In this document: positions 8,992 to 18,279 of the stretch, piece after piece
Layout: every line of letters starts with the position of its first letter
How positions within the stretch are numbered: position 1 is the first letter of the stretch
Assembly (NCBI GenBank): GCA_002753335.1
Contig: PEAD01000005.1
Coordinates: 62,001-126,000, forward strand
Length of the DNA stretch: 64,000 nt
Direction of reading: 5' to 3'
Source: Nitrospirae bacterium MYbin3
Lineage (GTDB): Bacteria; Nitrospirota; Thermodesulfovibrionia; Thermodesulfovibrionales; Dissulfurispiraceae
Translations under genes and position numbers: made by a program
Notes under the pieces: model-generated
Told to the model about the DNA's origin: nothing
The model's database searches: none
The model's input: only the letters and a program-made list of their open reading frames with translations

Positions 8992-11685
8992 ATGAATATA
9001 GAAAAAAACAGCATCAAATTTAAGATTATATTCCCGATCATCTTTTTTATCTTTCTCATCACTATAGTGCTAAGCGGGATCATCTACAAGGTTTCTGATG
9101 ATATTGCTGATGACTATCAGAAGTTTTTTATATCAACACACTCTAGAGAGATTGAAGGAATAATGGACAGGGCCGCCTTGAGCTTGACAGAACAGAATAT
9201 GGCCCAAGACAAGAAGGCCTTATCCATGCGTCAAAAGGCCTCCATAACAGAAATTGCAAACTACTGGTATGACCACGATATTGACGGCTTAATCCTGAAC
9301 ATGGACGGCCGAGTCATCTATACAACACTCGATGATGCTCACCAGAAAGACGTGCTTCGTTTTCTAAACTCAAAAGGATCTTTTACTTTAAAGAAAGATC
9401 GCATAGAAAAATATGGATATGTTGAAGTCTTCAATCCGTGGAACTGGAAACTCATTTCAATATCAAAGGCTACGGTGCCTCTTTTATTCAGGAATAATCT
9501 TTATTTCCTCTTTCCTATTGTTGCTTCGGCGTTCTTTATGATGTTCGGAATTTCCCTCTATCTTTTTAAGCACAATTTTCAGCAGCCAATGAGCAATATG
9601 CTTAAGGATATAAAAAACGGCACTCTGATTAAAAACACAGGAATTATTGAGATTGACACTATAGGAACGGCATTCAACGAGGGTTTCAACAAGCTAAATA
9701 AAAAGACGGATCAGTTCCAGATATTGCACAGCCTCGCGATCGCGCTGCATGGGGACATGACAACTGAAGAATTGCTGAACCAGGTTTTGGATAATGTTGG
9801 GAGGTTGATAAAAGCCGATCTTGCCGCTATAGCAATATATGATGAGCATGGTGGATTTAAGAAGCTCGTAACTCATGGTGCTACAATCAAAACCCAAGAC
9901 GCCCTGCCGGAAGGCATTGGGGTGTTGAAGTATATTAAACAGGCTAAAGGCCCTATACACATAGAAGATGTTACAAAACATCCATCATTCACAGGTTCTT
10001 TTCCACCAGGGCATCCCGAAATTCACAACCTGCTCTCTTATCCTATACTATCGGATGACGGAACCTCTCTAGGGTCTATATATTTCGGCAACAAGCCTGA
10101 AGGATTCACAGATGATGACCAGATGCTGCTTGGAGCAGTATCTGCAGATGTTATGGTTGCGCTTAATAAAGCAGAGAATCTCACACGCCTAAAAAGATTT
10201 AAAGAGATTATAGACTCTGCCTTTGACGTTATATTGATTACCGACTCTGAAGGCAGAATCCTTTATGTTAATCAGGCCTTTTCAGAAATTACAGGTTTCG
10301 CTCAGAATGAAGCCATTGGACAAAGGCCTAGCATTCTCAAAAGCGGATACCATGACGAACATTTTTATAAAGGCATGTGGGGCATGATTAAGGCTGGCAG
10401 AATATGGAAGGGAGAATTCGTCAATAAGAAGAAGAGCGGAGAGGTTTATTATACTTCAGCAATAATTTCTCCTATACATACTGAAGAGGGCTTCAATTTC
10501 GTTTCTATACAGCGGGACATCACACAGGAGAAAAGGCTTTACGAACAGCTGTTGAGGGCCCAGAAGATGGAATCGATAGGTACTTTGGCCGGAGGCATAG
10601 CTCATGACTTCAATAATCTTCTAACCGCAATACTTGGATATTCCGAGATTATGATGGCTAAAACTAAAGAGGGCGATCCTTTTTATAAACCTGTAAATAT
10701 TATAAACAACGCTGCAGAGAAAGGCGCTGAACTTGCCCGTAAAATCCTTATGGTAACACACAAAGAGAAACTTGAAACCAAATCTCTAAATTTGAACGAA
10801 ATTATACATAATTGCATGGAACTCCTCGAAAGGAGCATCCCAAAAAGCATAGAAATAGTAACCCATCTAAAGAGTGATCTGCCCAATATCATGGCGGATC
10901 CAACGCAGATGCAGCAGGTGGTAATCAATCTTTCGGTGAATGCGCGTGATGCTATGCCTAAGGGCGGCCGCATCACAATAGAAACCTCCGTAGTAGGCGA
11001 AGAAAATGGCGCGGCAGGAGAAGTTGCCGACAGCGAAGGGAAACTCCTGAAATTTTCTATTTCTGATACTGGGTCCGGCATCGATACCGAAACGCAGCGA
11101 AAAATATTCGATCCGTTTTTCACGACGAAAGAATCCGGCAAAGGTACAGGGCTTGGCCTTTATATGGTGCATTCAATAGTAACCAATCACGGCGGATACA
11201 TCAACTTGTACAGTGAGCCTGATAAGGGAACTCGCTTCAATATCTACCTGCCGGTGACCTCCATTGAAAATGCAAACGAGAAAACCGAACTGCTCGAGCT
11301 AAGCGGGTCAGAAACCGTGCTTTTTATTGACGATGAACCCGATATAAGAGAACTCTGCAGGGATATGATCGAGCCCTTGGGATACAAAGTGCTGCTTGCA
11401 GGAAGCGGCTACGAGGGGATAAATATATACAGGCTGATGAAAGACGAAATTTCATTGGTGGTGCTGGACATGGTAATGCCCAAGATGGGCGGCAGCGAGG
11501 TGTTCCATGCACTGAAAAATATTAACCAGGATGTGGATGTCCTGATATGCTCTGGTTTTAGCCATGACGGTTTTGCCGGTATAGAAAACCTTATTAAAAG
11601 CGGAGCATCAGGTTTTATCCAGAAGCCATTTACAAGAAATGCTATAGCGCATGCCATAAGGCAGGCGCTGACAAAAAAAGACTGA
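8992..11685 (+). CDS. Hybrid sensor histidine kinase with GAF, PAS and receiver domains
   Basis: An 897-residue membrane sensor. Order of parts: TM1 at about 10-30, a periplasmic region to about 165, TM2 at about 168-192, a GAF domain (about 245-395), a PAS domain (about 405-515; RILYVNQAFSEITGF), the dimerisation box with the phosphorylated histidine in GGIAHDFNNLL, the ATPase domain (NARDAMPKGG, DTGSGID, GKGTGLGL) and a C-terminal receiver with DDEP and the phosphoacceptor aspartate in LVVLDMVMP. The HDFNNLL box is typical of kinases that use an attached receiver. No separate DNA-binding partner is adjacent. No clear ribosome site precedes ATG 8992. Confidence 0.9.
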   Translation: MNIEKNSIKFKIIFPIIFFIFLITIVLSGIIYKVSDDIADDYQKFFISTHSREIEGIMDRAALSLTEQNMAQDKKALSMRQKASITEIANYWYDHDIDGLILNMDGRVIYTTLDDAHQKDVLRFLNSKGSFTLKKDRIEKYGYVEVFNPWNWKLISISKATVPLLFRNNLYFLFPIVASAFFMMFGISLYLFKHNFQQPMSNMLKDIKNGTLIKNTGIIEIDTIGTAFNEGFNKLNKKTDQFQILHSLAIALHGDMTTEELLNQVLDNVGRLIKADLAAIAIYDEHGGFKKLVTHGATIKTQDALPEGIGVLKYIKQAKGPIHIEDVTKHPSFTGSFPPGHPEIHNLLSYPILSDDGTSLGSIYFGNKPEGFTDDDQMLLGAVSADVMVALNKAENLTRLKRFKEIIDSAFDVILITDSEGRILYVNQAFSEITGFAQNEAIGQRPSILKSGYHDEHFYKGMWGMIKAGRIWKGEFVNKKKSGEVYYTSAIISPIHTEEGFNFVSIQRDITQEKRLYEQLLRAQKMESIGTLAGGIAHDFNNLLTAILGYSEIMMAKTKEGDPFYKPVNIINNAAEKGAELARKILMVTHKEKLETKSLNLNEIIHNCMELLERSIPKSIEIVTHLKSDLPNIMADPTQMQQVVINLSVNARDAMPKGGRITIETSVVGEENGAAGEVADSEGKLLKFSISDTGSGIDTETQRKIFDPFFTTKESGKGTGLGLYMVHSIVTNHGGYINLYSEPDKGTRFNIYLPVTSIENANEKTELLELSGSETVLFIDDEPDIRELCRDMIEPLGYKVLLAGSGYEGINIYRLMKDEISLVVLDMVMPKMGGSEVFHALKNINQDVDVLICSGFSHDGFAGIENLIKSGASGFIQKPFTRNAIAHAIRQALTKKD

Positions 11686-11694
11686 GGTTATTTT

Positions 11695-11895
11695 ATGAAT
11701 GAAATTAGTTTAACCATCGGCGGCATGAGCTGCGGACATTGTGTTATGAGAGTAAAAAAGGCTATTGAAGGGCTTTCAGGTGTCTCAAGCTCTGATGTTA
11801 ATGTCGGAAGCGCTACTGTTCAGTATGATGAGGCGAAGATTTCTAAAGAAGATATCGTTTCAACTATAGAAAAGGCGGGATACACTATAAAATAA
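11695..11895 (+). CDS. Heavy-metal-associated (copper-chaperone-like) protein
   Basis: A 66-residue HMA-fold protein with the metal-binding loop GMSCGHCVMRVKKAI at residues about 9-24 and the usual betaalphabeta-betaalphabeta layout ending EKAGYTIK. Such CopZ-like proteins bind Cu(I) through the two cysteines of CxxC and deliver it to a P-type ATPase; no ATPase gene is in the window. It starts 9 bp after the sensor kinase stop and may share its transcript. Confidence 0.88.
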   Translation: MNEISLTIGGMSCGHCVMRVKKAIEGLSGVSSSDVNVGSATVQYDEAKISKEDIVSTIEKAGYTIK

Positions 11896-11917
11896 TAAGT
11901 CTGTTCTGTTGAGGGTA

Positions 11918-14014
11918 TTACTGTCTTAACTGTCCCTTAGTTTCATTGATAATCTGTTCAACAAGAGAGCTGTGAAGGTTATCCGCTTCTGCATCTGTAA
12001 GCGTTTTATCAGCCGCCCTATACCGCACATTGAACGCAATACTCTTTTTGCCTTGAGGTATATTGGTTCCTGTGTAAACATCGAATATATAAACATCCTC
12101 TATCAAATCAGACTTAAATGCTTTGAGCATAGCAGTTAAAGTGGATGCCTCTAAATCATTGTCAACTACAATAGCTGTATCCCTTTCTATGAACGGGAAT
12201 TTAGGCAGCGGCCTGTACTTTAGTTTGCTTTCAGAAGCGGATAACAACGCCTCTATGTTCAACTCGAAAAGAACGAGTGACGGCTTATTAGCTTTTATGC
12301 CTAAGCTGCGTATAAGTGCAGGATGGGCTGTTCCTATAAATCCTGCATTCACAGCCGTATTTCCTGAACCTATCATAATATCGGCCGATTGTCCGGGATG
12401 CAAAAACTGCTCTGCAGATCGTACAAAAGAATAATCTTTGATTCTCATTTCTAGCAGCACAGCCTCTACAAGACCTTTTACCGAGTAAAAACTATGCGTT
12501 TCATCACTGTAGAGCGTTTTTGATCTTTCTTTGTACAGTATTCCTGCGGCATGCTCCTTTTCGTCTGGCAGATTGTTAGCTGTAGTATTTATAAATATTC
12601 TGGATATCTCAAACAGCCTTAGTTCTTTGTTCCCTAAAGCCAGGTTTGATATCAGGTTTTTAAGCATGGCCGGCATGAGCGTTGTTCTCATATGTGAATC
12701 TTCTGTTCTAATAGGATTCAGTATGCCAACCGTATTTCTCCTTATGTCATCTAAGCTAATCGAAAGTACGTCCAGGTCCTGCATGCTCATAAAGCTGTAA
12801 TTTATAGCTTCAGAAAATCCAAATTTAAGAAGTGCATCTTTTATAAGTTTCCTTGCCTGCAGCGTTTTGTTTTTTTCGGCCATATTATTGGGTTCGCTGC
12901 CGACAACAGCTTCGGGCAACTTTGCCGGAATCCTGTCATAACCGTAAATACGTGCAACTTCTTCTATTATGTCGCACTCTTTTTGAATATCTCTCCTGTA
13001 TGTCGGCGTCTTTACAGTGAAACTGCTGCCGGTTTCTTTAAGCTCCAGCCCTAACCTGCTCAAACAATCGAGAATTTCTTTTTTAGACAGCTTAAGCCCA
13101 AGAATTTTGTTTATCCTTTCAAATGATACGGATATTTTAGTCGCTACATAGCGCTTGGGATATATATCAATCTTCCCGTAAATATCGCCCCCTGCAACCT
13201 CCTTCATCAGATATGCTGCTCTGTCGAGGGCTTTTTTCAGTATTTTTATATCGGTTCCTCTTTCGAACCTGTACGAAGATTCTGTTTTTATGCCTAATTG
13301 CTTCGATGTCTTTCTCACAGAAACCGGATCGAAGTATGCACTCTCTATAAATATATCGGTTGTCGAATTCTTAACCTCTGAATCCAGACCGCCCATGATT
13401 CCTGCTACAGCTACAGGCCTTTCCGCATCCCATATCAAAAGCATGTCGTTTTCGATTGCGTGTTCAGCTCCATCAAGCGTTTTGAAGATTAGGCCTGATG
13501 TCTTTAGGTTTGCTGGAGTTCCAATTCGTATTGTATTGTTCTTAAGTGTTGAAAGGTCGAAGGCATGCAATGGATGCCCGAACTCAAGAAGCACATAGTT
13601 GGTCACATCCACAACATTGTTTATCGACCGAATGCCGCATTTTTCCAGGCGCTTCTTCATCCATTCGGGAGACTCGCCGATTCTTACGTTTCTCACTATT
13701 CTTCCGGCATATCTATTGCAAAGGTTTTTGTCGAGTATATCAACATTGAAATCAAGACCGCCAAGTTCGGCAAGAACATCATGCTCAGGAAATTCTACAG
13801 GAATATTGTAAAAAGCCGAGATTTCGCGTGCGATGCCTATTACGCTAAGACAATCCGGGCGGTTCGGTGTAACATTAACTTCAAATACCGCATCACCATC
13901 CATCCTGTCTATGGCCTCAACCTCAAAGCCTATCATTGTCAGGTTGTGAGCAACCTCTTCAGGAGTCTGCTTAACAGGCACCATTGATTTAATCCATTCA
14001 AAAGGAACTCTCAT
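11918..14014 (-). CDS. pheT: Phenylalanyl-tRNA synthetase beta subunit, short form without tRNA-binding OB domain
   Basis: A 698-residue beta subunit. It starts with the B1 segment (RVPFEWIKSMVPV ... LTMIGFEVEAIDRM) but passes directly to VFEVNVTPNRPDCLSVIGIARE, which in the E. coli enzyme lies about 110 residues later. The EMAP/OB-fold tRNA-binding domain (B2) that normally sits between is absent. The remaining parts are present: NVVDVTNYVLLEFGHPLHAFD (B3/B4), the B5 and catalytic-like regions, and the C-terminal ferredoxin-like anticodon-binding domain (PLPKFPFIERDTAIVV ... YTGTNIPQGKKSIAF). The ATG follows the pheS stop at once. Confidence 0.92.
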   Translation of the reverse strand: MRVPFEWIKSMVPVKQTPEEVAHNLTMIGFEVEAIDRMDGDAVFEVNVTPNRPDCLSVIGIAREISAFYNIPVEFPEHDVLAELGGLDFNVDILDKNLCNRYAGRIVRNVRIGESPEWMKKRLEKCGIRSINNVVDVTNYVLLEFGHPLHAFDLSTLKNNTIRIGTPANLKTSGLIFKTLDGAEHAIENDMLLIWDAERPVAVAGIMGGLDSEVKNSTTDIFIESAYFDPVSVRKTSKQLGIKTESSYRFERGTDIKILKKALDRAAYLMKEVAGGDIYGKIDIYPKRYVATKISVSFERINKILGLKLSKKEILDCLSRLGLELKETGSSFTVKTPTYRRDIQKECDIIEEVARIYGYDRIPAKLPEAVVGSEPNNMAEKNKTLQARKLIKDALLKFGFSEAINYSFMSMQDLDVLSISLDDIRRNTVGILNPIRTEDSHMRTTLMPAMLKNLISNLALGNKELRLFEISRIFINTTANNLPDEKEHAAGILYKERSKTLYSDETHSFYSVKGLVEAVLLEMRIKDYSFVRSAEQFLHPGQSADIMIGSGNTAVNAGFIGTAHPALIRSLGIKANKPSLVLFELNIEALLSASESKLKYRPLPKFPFIERDTAIVVDNDLEASTLTAMLKAFKSDLIEDVYIFDVYTGTNIPQGKKSIAFNVRYRAADKTLTDAEADNLHSSLVEQIINETKGQLRQ

Positions 14015-15019
14015 CTAAAATTGCCTCAAAAAGCGGATATCGTTTTCAAAGAAAAGCCGTATATCGTCTATCGAATATTTAAGCATCGCTATTCTTTCCA
14101 CTCCCATGCCAAAGGCAAATCCTGTGAATTCTTCGGTGTCGTATTTAACATACTCAAAAACTCTAGGATTCACCATGCCTGCACCTAATATTTCAAGCCA
14201 GCCTGAACCTTTGCAAACCCTGCAGCCCGAGCCTTTGCAGAATATACAGCCTATATCAACTTCGGCTGATGGTTCGGTAAAAGGGAAAAAGCTCGGCCTG
14301 AACCTGACAGGAGTTTCGGCTCCAAACATCTGATGCAGGAATGCAACGAGTATGCCCTTAAGATTGCTGAAAGTTATGTGACGGTCAACCATCAAGCCTT
14401 CAACCTGATGAAAAAGAGGTGTGTGTGTCATATCTGCGTCGCAGCGGTAAACCTTGCCGGGGGCTATGAACCTGACAGGAGGGTTTCTTTTTTCCATGCC
14501 CCTGACCTGAACAGGTGAGGTATGGGTGCGCAGCACAGTATTATCGCTCACAAAAAAAGTGTCCTGCATATCCCGCGCAGGATGGTTTTTGGGAAAATTA
14601 AGAGCTTCGAAATTATAGTAGTCCAGTTCGACTTCAGGTCCTTCTTCTATACTGAATCCCATTTTTACGAATATATCTACAATCTCTGAGAGAGTCCTGT
14701 TTATAGGGTGCTCTGTTCCAAATAGAGTGTACTTTCCAGGAAGAGTGACATCGATAGATTCCGAAAGAAGTTGTGTTTTCAGTTCTCTATTTTTAAGCTC
14801 AGATTCAATACGGTCTATCTCTGCTTCTATTGATGTCTTTAAGTCATTTATCTTTTTGCCATGAGCAGGTCTTTCATCAACCGGCAATGACGAGAGGGAC
14901 TTCATTTCTGAGGTTATAATTCCTTTTTTACCCAGGTATTTAACCTTCAGGTCAGAGAGGTGATTCAGGCTGTTAACCGATTTGAGTTCGGCATAAAATG
15001 AATCTTTTATTGAGGTCAT
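14015..15019 (-). CDS. pheS: Phenylalanyl-tRNA synthetase alpha subunit
   Basis: A 334-residue alpha subunit with an N-terminal coiled-coil (about 1-90) and the class II core: motif 1 region GPEVELDYYNFEALNFP, motif 2 FIAPGKVYRCDADMTHTPLFHQVEG and motif 3 GFAFGMGVERIAMLKY. It also has a small Cys-rich segment (CIFCKGSGCRVCKGSG) that looks like a zinc knuckle, found in some bacterial PheS. Charges tRNA-Phe together with PheT, which begins directly after the stop. Confidence 0.94.
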   Translation of the reverse strand: MTSIKDSFYAELKSVNSLNHLSDLKVKYLGKKGIITSEMKSLSSLPVDERPAHGKKINDLKTSIEAEIDRIESELKNRELKTQLLSESIDVTLPGKYTLFGTEHPINRTLSEIVDIFVKMGFSIEEGPEVELDYYNFEALNFPKNHPARDMQDTFFVSDNTVLRTHTSPVQVRGMEKRNPPVRFIAPGKVYRCDADMTHTPLFHQVEGLMVDRHITFSNLKGILVAFLHQMFGAETPVRFRPSFFPFTEPSAEVDIGCIFCKGSGCRVCKGSGWLEILGAGMVNPRVFEYVKYDTEEFTGFAFGMGVERIAMLKYSIDDIRLFFENDIRFLRQF

Positions 15020-15036
15020 AAGATTGGTAATGCAAT

Positions 15037-15061
15037 GCCGACGGTCTTTTAAACCGTCGGC
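15037..15061 (-). promoter_or_regulatory. Hairpin between rplT and pheS
   Basis: A perfect 9-bp inverted repeat, GCCGACGGT at 15037-15045 and ACCGTCGGC at 15053-15061, with a 7-base loop, in the short gap between rplT and pheS. No uridine run follows on the minus strand, so it may stabilise or process the message or act as a weak attenuator. Function inferred. Confidence 0.55.
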
Positions 15062-15068
15062 GAGTGGT

Positions 15069-15413
15069 TTACTTTATCTTTTCCGCAAGCGTACTGAAAG
15101 TTTTGGGATCGTGGTACGCTAAATCAGCAAGCGCCTTTCTGTTCAGTGTTATGTTTGCTTTTTTGAGTCCGTTCATAAACTGACTGTAAGACATTCCCAT
15201 CGCCCTGACCGCCGCGTTTATTCTTGCTATCCAGAGCGCTCTGAATTCACGCTTTTTAAGCCTTCTGTCTTTGTAGGCCGCTACTCCTGCCTTATCAAGA
15301 GCCTGCGCTGCAGATTTATAAAGACGGCTGCTGGCTCCGTAAAAGCCGCTCGCCTTCTTCAGCACCTTTTTATGATATCTCTTTGTCTTAAAACCGCCTT
15401 TTGCCCTCGGCAT
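15069..15413 (-). CDS. rplT: 50S ribosomal protein L20
   Basis: A 114-residue L20 protein. It shows the basic RNA-threading N-terminus ([21 protein letters not shown]) and the conserved core [17 protein letters not shown] and [21 protein letters not shown]. It binds 23S rRNA early in 50S assembly. GGAGGATTCAG precedes ATG. It is preceded by a terminator-like hairpin that separates it from rpmI, unlike the usual tight infC-rpmI-rplT layout. Confidence 0.96.
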   Translation of the reverse strand: MPRAKGGFKTKRYHKKVLKKASGFYGASSRLYKSAAQALDKAGVAAYKDRRLKKREFRALWIARINAAVRAMGMSYSQFMNGLKKANITLNRKALADLAYHDPKTFSTLAEKIK

Positions 15414-15486
15414 CTGAATCCTCCTTAAATGTTAATCCTCAATTATGCTGCAAACAAATGAATTAATATTTTAATAGAAAAACTAT

Positions 15487-15518
15487 TTGGGCGTCAAGCA
15501 TTTTGACTTGACGCCCAA
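15487..15518 (-). terminator. Strong hairpin between rpmI and rplT (terminator or attenuator)
   Basis: A 12-bp perfect stem, TTGGGCGTCAAG at 15487-15498 paired with CTTGACGCCCAA at 15507-15518. On the minus strand it is followed by ATAGTTTTTC, and on the plus strand by TATTTTT, so it could stop transcription in either direction. It lies inside a ribosomal protein operon, which suggests an attenuator or a separate promoter for rplT. Confidence 0.75.
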
Positions 15519-15537
15519 TATTTTTGGGAAAGACTTG

Positions 15538-15735
15538 TTACATGTAGGGAAGAAGTTTCTTGATATTAGCTTCCTGAACATCAGGCACGAGTGCGCTTTT
15601 TCTAAGGCTTCTCATTCTTTTTGCCGATTTGTGAGTAAGTATATGGCTTCTGTTGGCCTTGCTCCTCTTTATCTTCCCGCTGCCGGTTATCTTGAAGCGC
15701 TTGGCAGCTCCTCTGTGTGTTTTTAATTTAGGCAT
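15538..15735 (-). CDS. rpmI: 50S ribosomal protein L35
   Basis: A 65-residue basic protein with the L35 signature: [20 protein letters not shown], then [17 protein letters not shown], ending in NIKKLLPYM. Located between infC and rplT as in most bacteria. A GGAGGG site precedes its ATG. Confidence 0.95.
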   Translation of the reverse strand: MPKLKTHRGAAKRFKITGSGKIKRSKANRSHILTHKSAKRMRSLRKSALVPDVQEANIKKLLPYM

Positions 15736-15758
15736 TTTCCCTCCTCTCTGTGTTGGTT

Positions 15759-16259
15759 CTATTTACTGCTCGGAGCTACCACCATAGTTATATGGTTGCC
15801 CTCGAGTTTTGGCTTCTGCTCTATCGTAAACTTGCCGGTAATCAGTTCATGAATTTTATCAAATACCTTCATTCCTATCTCAGGCCTCACAATCTCCCTG
15901 CCTCTGAAGAACATTGTAACCTTTGCCTTGTCGCCCTCATCTAGAAATCTTCTGATATTTTTTACTTTCAGCTGAAGGTCGTGGTCTGTAATCTGCGGCC
16001 TTATTTTTACCTCTTTTACATCCACAGTCTTTCGAGCTGAATGTTTTTTACTCAGCTGATACTTGTACTTGCCAAAATCCATTATCTTGCAGACCGGTGG
16101 AGTGCTGTTTGAAGACACCTCAACAAGGTCTGATCCTCTTTCGCGCGCAAGCTGCAAAGCCTCTTGCGTCGGCAGTACTCCTAACTGTTCACCCTCATCT
16201 CCTATGAGCCTGACTTCCCTGCTTCTGATGCCTTCGTTCACTCTTATGTCTTTACTTAT
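15759..16259 (-). CDS. infC: Translation initiation factor IF-3, predicted AUA start
   Basis: IF-3 keeps 30S subunits free and rejects wrong start codons and initiator tRNA. Visible are the N-domain ([22 protein letters not shown]), the linker ([19 protein letters not shown]) and the C-domain ([29 protein letters not shown] ... FRGREIV). The conserved family start '[11 protein letters not shown]' reads back to ATA 16259, and GGAGG at 16267-16271 is seven bases before it. The GTG at 16241 is 25 bases from that site and would remove conserved residues. There is no ATG, GTG or TTG in reach. A non-canonical start matches the known IF-3 autoregulation, where infC uses AUU in E. coli. Protein length would be 166 residues. 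Confidence 0.9.
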   Translation of the reverse strand: MSKDIRVNEGIRSREVRLIGDEGEQLGVLPTQEALQLARERGSDLVEVSSNSTPPVCKIMDFGKYKYQLSKKHSARKTVDVKEVKIRPQITDHDLQLKVKNIRRFLDEGDKAKVTMFFRGREIVRPEIGMKVFDKIHELITGKFTIEQKPKLEGNHITMVVAPSSK

Positions 16260-16266
16260 TTTAGCA

Positions 16267-16271
16267 CCTCC
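16267..16271 (-). promoter_or_regulatory. Ribosome binding site deciding the infC start
   Basis: GGAGG on the minus strand, seven bases upstream of ATA 16259. Its spacing excludes the GTG at 16241 as the main start. Confidence 0.7.
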
Positions 16272-16302
16272 GTGCTTGAGTTAGACCTCACGACAGCTAT
16301 CA

Positions 16303-18204
16303 CTATGAAGCCTGCCTTTTTAAGTCTATCTCTTCTTTTACTATTTCCATGAATTCATCGACGCCAAAGGGACCGATGTTTTCGCCGTTTCTTTTTCTGA
16401 CGGTAATCTTATCTTCAGAAACTTCTTTGTCGCCTATTATAACAAGATACGGTATTTTTCTCATTGTGGCTTCGCGTATTTTATACCCTATCTTTTCATT
16501 TTCCGTATTTAGCTTGGCGCGTATGCCATTCTTTTTGAAATCTTGATATATCCTGCCTGCATATTCATCATGCTTTTCTGAGATGGTCAGGAACGCAACC
16601 TGCACAGGCGCAAGCCATAGCGGAAAGATTCCTGCGTAATGTTCGATGAGAACCCCAAAAAATCTTTCGAGAGAACCCATAAGAGCCCGGTGAATCATGA
16701 TAGGCCTGTGCTCTTTTCCGTCGCTCCCCCTGTAATTTGCATCGAACCTTTCGGGCAGATTGAAGTCAACCTGTATGGTGCTGCATTGCCACGATCTGTT
16801 CAGCGAGTCTTTTATTTTGATATCAATTTTCGGACCGTAGAAAACACCTTCACCCGGGTCTATCTGGTACTTGAGCCCATTGTTTTCGAGCGCTGACCGT
16901 AAGGCGCTTGTTGCCCGTTCCCAATTTTCGGTTGAACCTACATATTTTTCCGGTCGGGTTGAAAGATAGATGTCATATGCTTCAAAGCCGAATGTCTTTA
17001 ATATAAATACCGTGAAGTCTAAAATCTTCTGCACTTCAGTTTCTATCTGGTCCTCACGACAGAATATATGTGCATCGTCCTGTGTAAAGCCCCTGACCCT
17101 CATAAGCCCGTGCAAAACTCCGGAACGCTCGTAGCGATAGACTGTACCTAGTTCAGCATATCTGACAGGAAGTTCGCGGTAGCTCCTCAGCTGGCTTTTA
17201 TAAACGTCAATATGGAATGGACAGTTCATAGGTTTAAGCTCATAGGCCACCTCATCGATTTCCATAGGCGAATACATATTATCCCTGTAAAAATCCCAAT
17301 GTCCGCTCTTTTGCCACATATGAAGTCTTGCGATATGAGGGGAATAAAGAATTTGATAATCCTCTTTCACATGCTCATTTCTCCAGAAATCTTCAATAGT
17401 TCTTCTTATTATAGAACCGTTAGGATGCCAGAGTATCAGACCGGGGCCAATATCATCGCTTACGCTGAAAAGTTCCAGTTCTTTGCCTAGCTTGCGGTGG
17501 TCCCGTTTTTTTACCTCTTCAAGAAAATCGAGATATGCTTTCAATTCTTCTTTGGTCTGATAAGCTGTTCCGTATATTCTCTGGAGCATCTTGTTTTTCT
17601 CGTCGCCGCGCCAGTATGCGCCTGCAACGCTGAGCAGTTTGAATGCCTTGACTCTGCCTGTCTTAACCAGATGCGGTCCTCTGCAGAGGTCAACAAAACC
17701 GCCTTCTTCATAAAGCGAGACGGTATCATCGGTTATTTCATTGATTATTTCTACCTTATAATCCTCATCCATTTTTTTAAAAAGTTCTATCGCATCGGCT
17801 TTAGGCAGAACCTTTCTAACAAACGGGTTGTTCTTCTTTATGATCTCCTTCATCTTCTTCTCAATCTTTTCAAGGTCCTCTAAAGTGAATGGCGTAGCCC
17901 TGTCAAAATCATAATAGAAACCATCATCCGTTGAAGGTCCTATTGCAGCCTTTGAATCAGGAAACAATTCTTTTACGGCATGGGCCATTATGTGTGAAGC
18001 GCTGTGGCGGAAGATATCCTTGCCTTCTGATGATTCAAAAGTGATAAGCTCGACAGTTGAATCATGCGGCAAAGAACTTAAGACATTCAGCTCTTTTGTT
18101 TCCCCGTTTATTTTTAATGCGAGCGCTGAAGCGGACTCTATGAACTTTTGAAGCTCAGATGCATCAACCGTCTTTTCTGCTCCGTCTGCAAGTCTTATAT
18201 TAAT
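16303..18204 (-). CDS. thrS: Threonyl-tRNA synthetase, predicted AUU start
   Basis: A class II synthetase charging tRNA-Thr. From ATT 18204 the protein is 633 residues, the normal length, and the first 60 residues (INIRLADGAEKTVDAS) give the TGS domain. The editing domain contains HSASHIMAHAVKELFP, the zinc-binding core includes NCPFHIDVYKSQLRSYRELP, motif 2 is RYERSGVLHGLMRVRGFTQD, and the anticodon domain closes the protein. A TTG at 18072 gives only 589 residues and cuts off the TGS domain. In this frame a stop lies shortly upstream of 18204 and no ATG, GTG or TTG lies between, so the start must be AUU or similar; GGAGGGG at 18209-18215 is correctly spaced for ATT 18204. infC follows 43 bp downstream. 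Confidence 0.92.
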   Translation of the reverse strand: MNIRLADGAEKTVDASELQKFIESASALALKINGETKELNVLSSLPHDSTVELITFESSEGKDIFRHSASHIMAHAVKELFPDSKAAIGPSTDDGFYYDFDRATPFTLEDLEKIEKKMKEIIKKNNPFVRKVLPKADAIELFKKMDEDYKVEIINEITDDTVSLYEEGGFVDLCRGPHLVKTGRVKAFKLLSVAGAYWRGDEKNKMLQRIYGTAYQTKEELKAYLDFLEEVKKRDHRKLGKELELFSVSDDIGPGLILWHPNGSIIRRTIEDFWRNEHVKEDYQILYSPHIARLHMWQKSGHWDFYRDNMYSPMEIDEVAYELKPMNCPFHIDVYKSQLRSYRELPVRYAELGTVYRYERSGVLHGLMRVRGFTQDDAHIFCREDQIETEVQKILDFTVFILKTFGFEAYDIYLSTRPEKYVGSTENWERATSALRSALENNGLKYQIDPGEGVFYGPKIDIKIKDSLNRSWQCSTIQVDFNLPERFDANYRGSDGKEHRPIMIHRALMGSLERFFGVLIEHYAGIFPLWLAPVQVAFLTISEKHDEYAGRIYQDFKKNGIRAKLNTENEKIGYKIREATMRKIPYLVIIGDKEVSEDKITVRKRNGENIGPFGVDEFMEIVKEEIDLKRQAS

Positions 18205-18208
18205 GTTT

Positions 18209-18215
18209 CCCCTCC
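18209..18215 (-). promoter_or_regulatory. Ribosome binding site deciding the thrS start
   Basis: GGAGGGG on the minus strand, with five to six bases to ATT 18204. An ATG lies just upstream of this site on the same strand but opens only a four-to-five codon frame ending in TAA. Confidence 0.7.
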
Positions 18216-18279
18216 ATGAAAAAATCGGTCTATATCATAACCGATTACTTTACTAATCGGCAATATGTTGAAAAAACCG

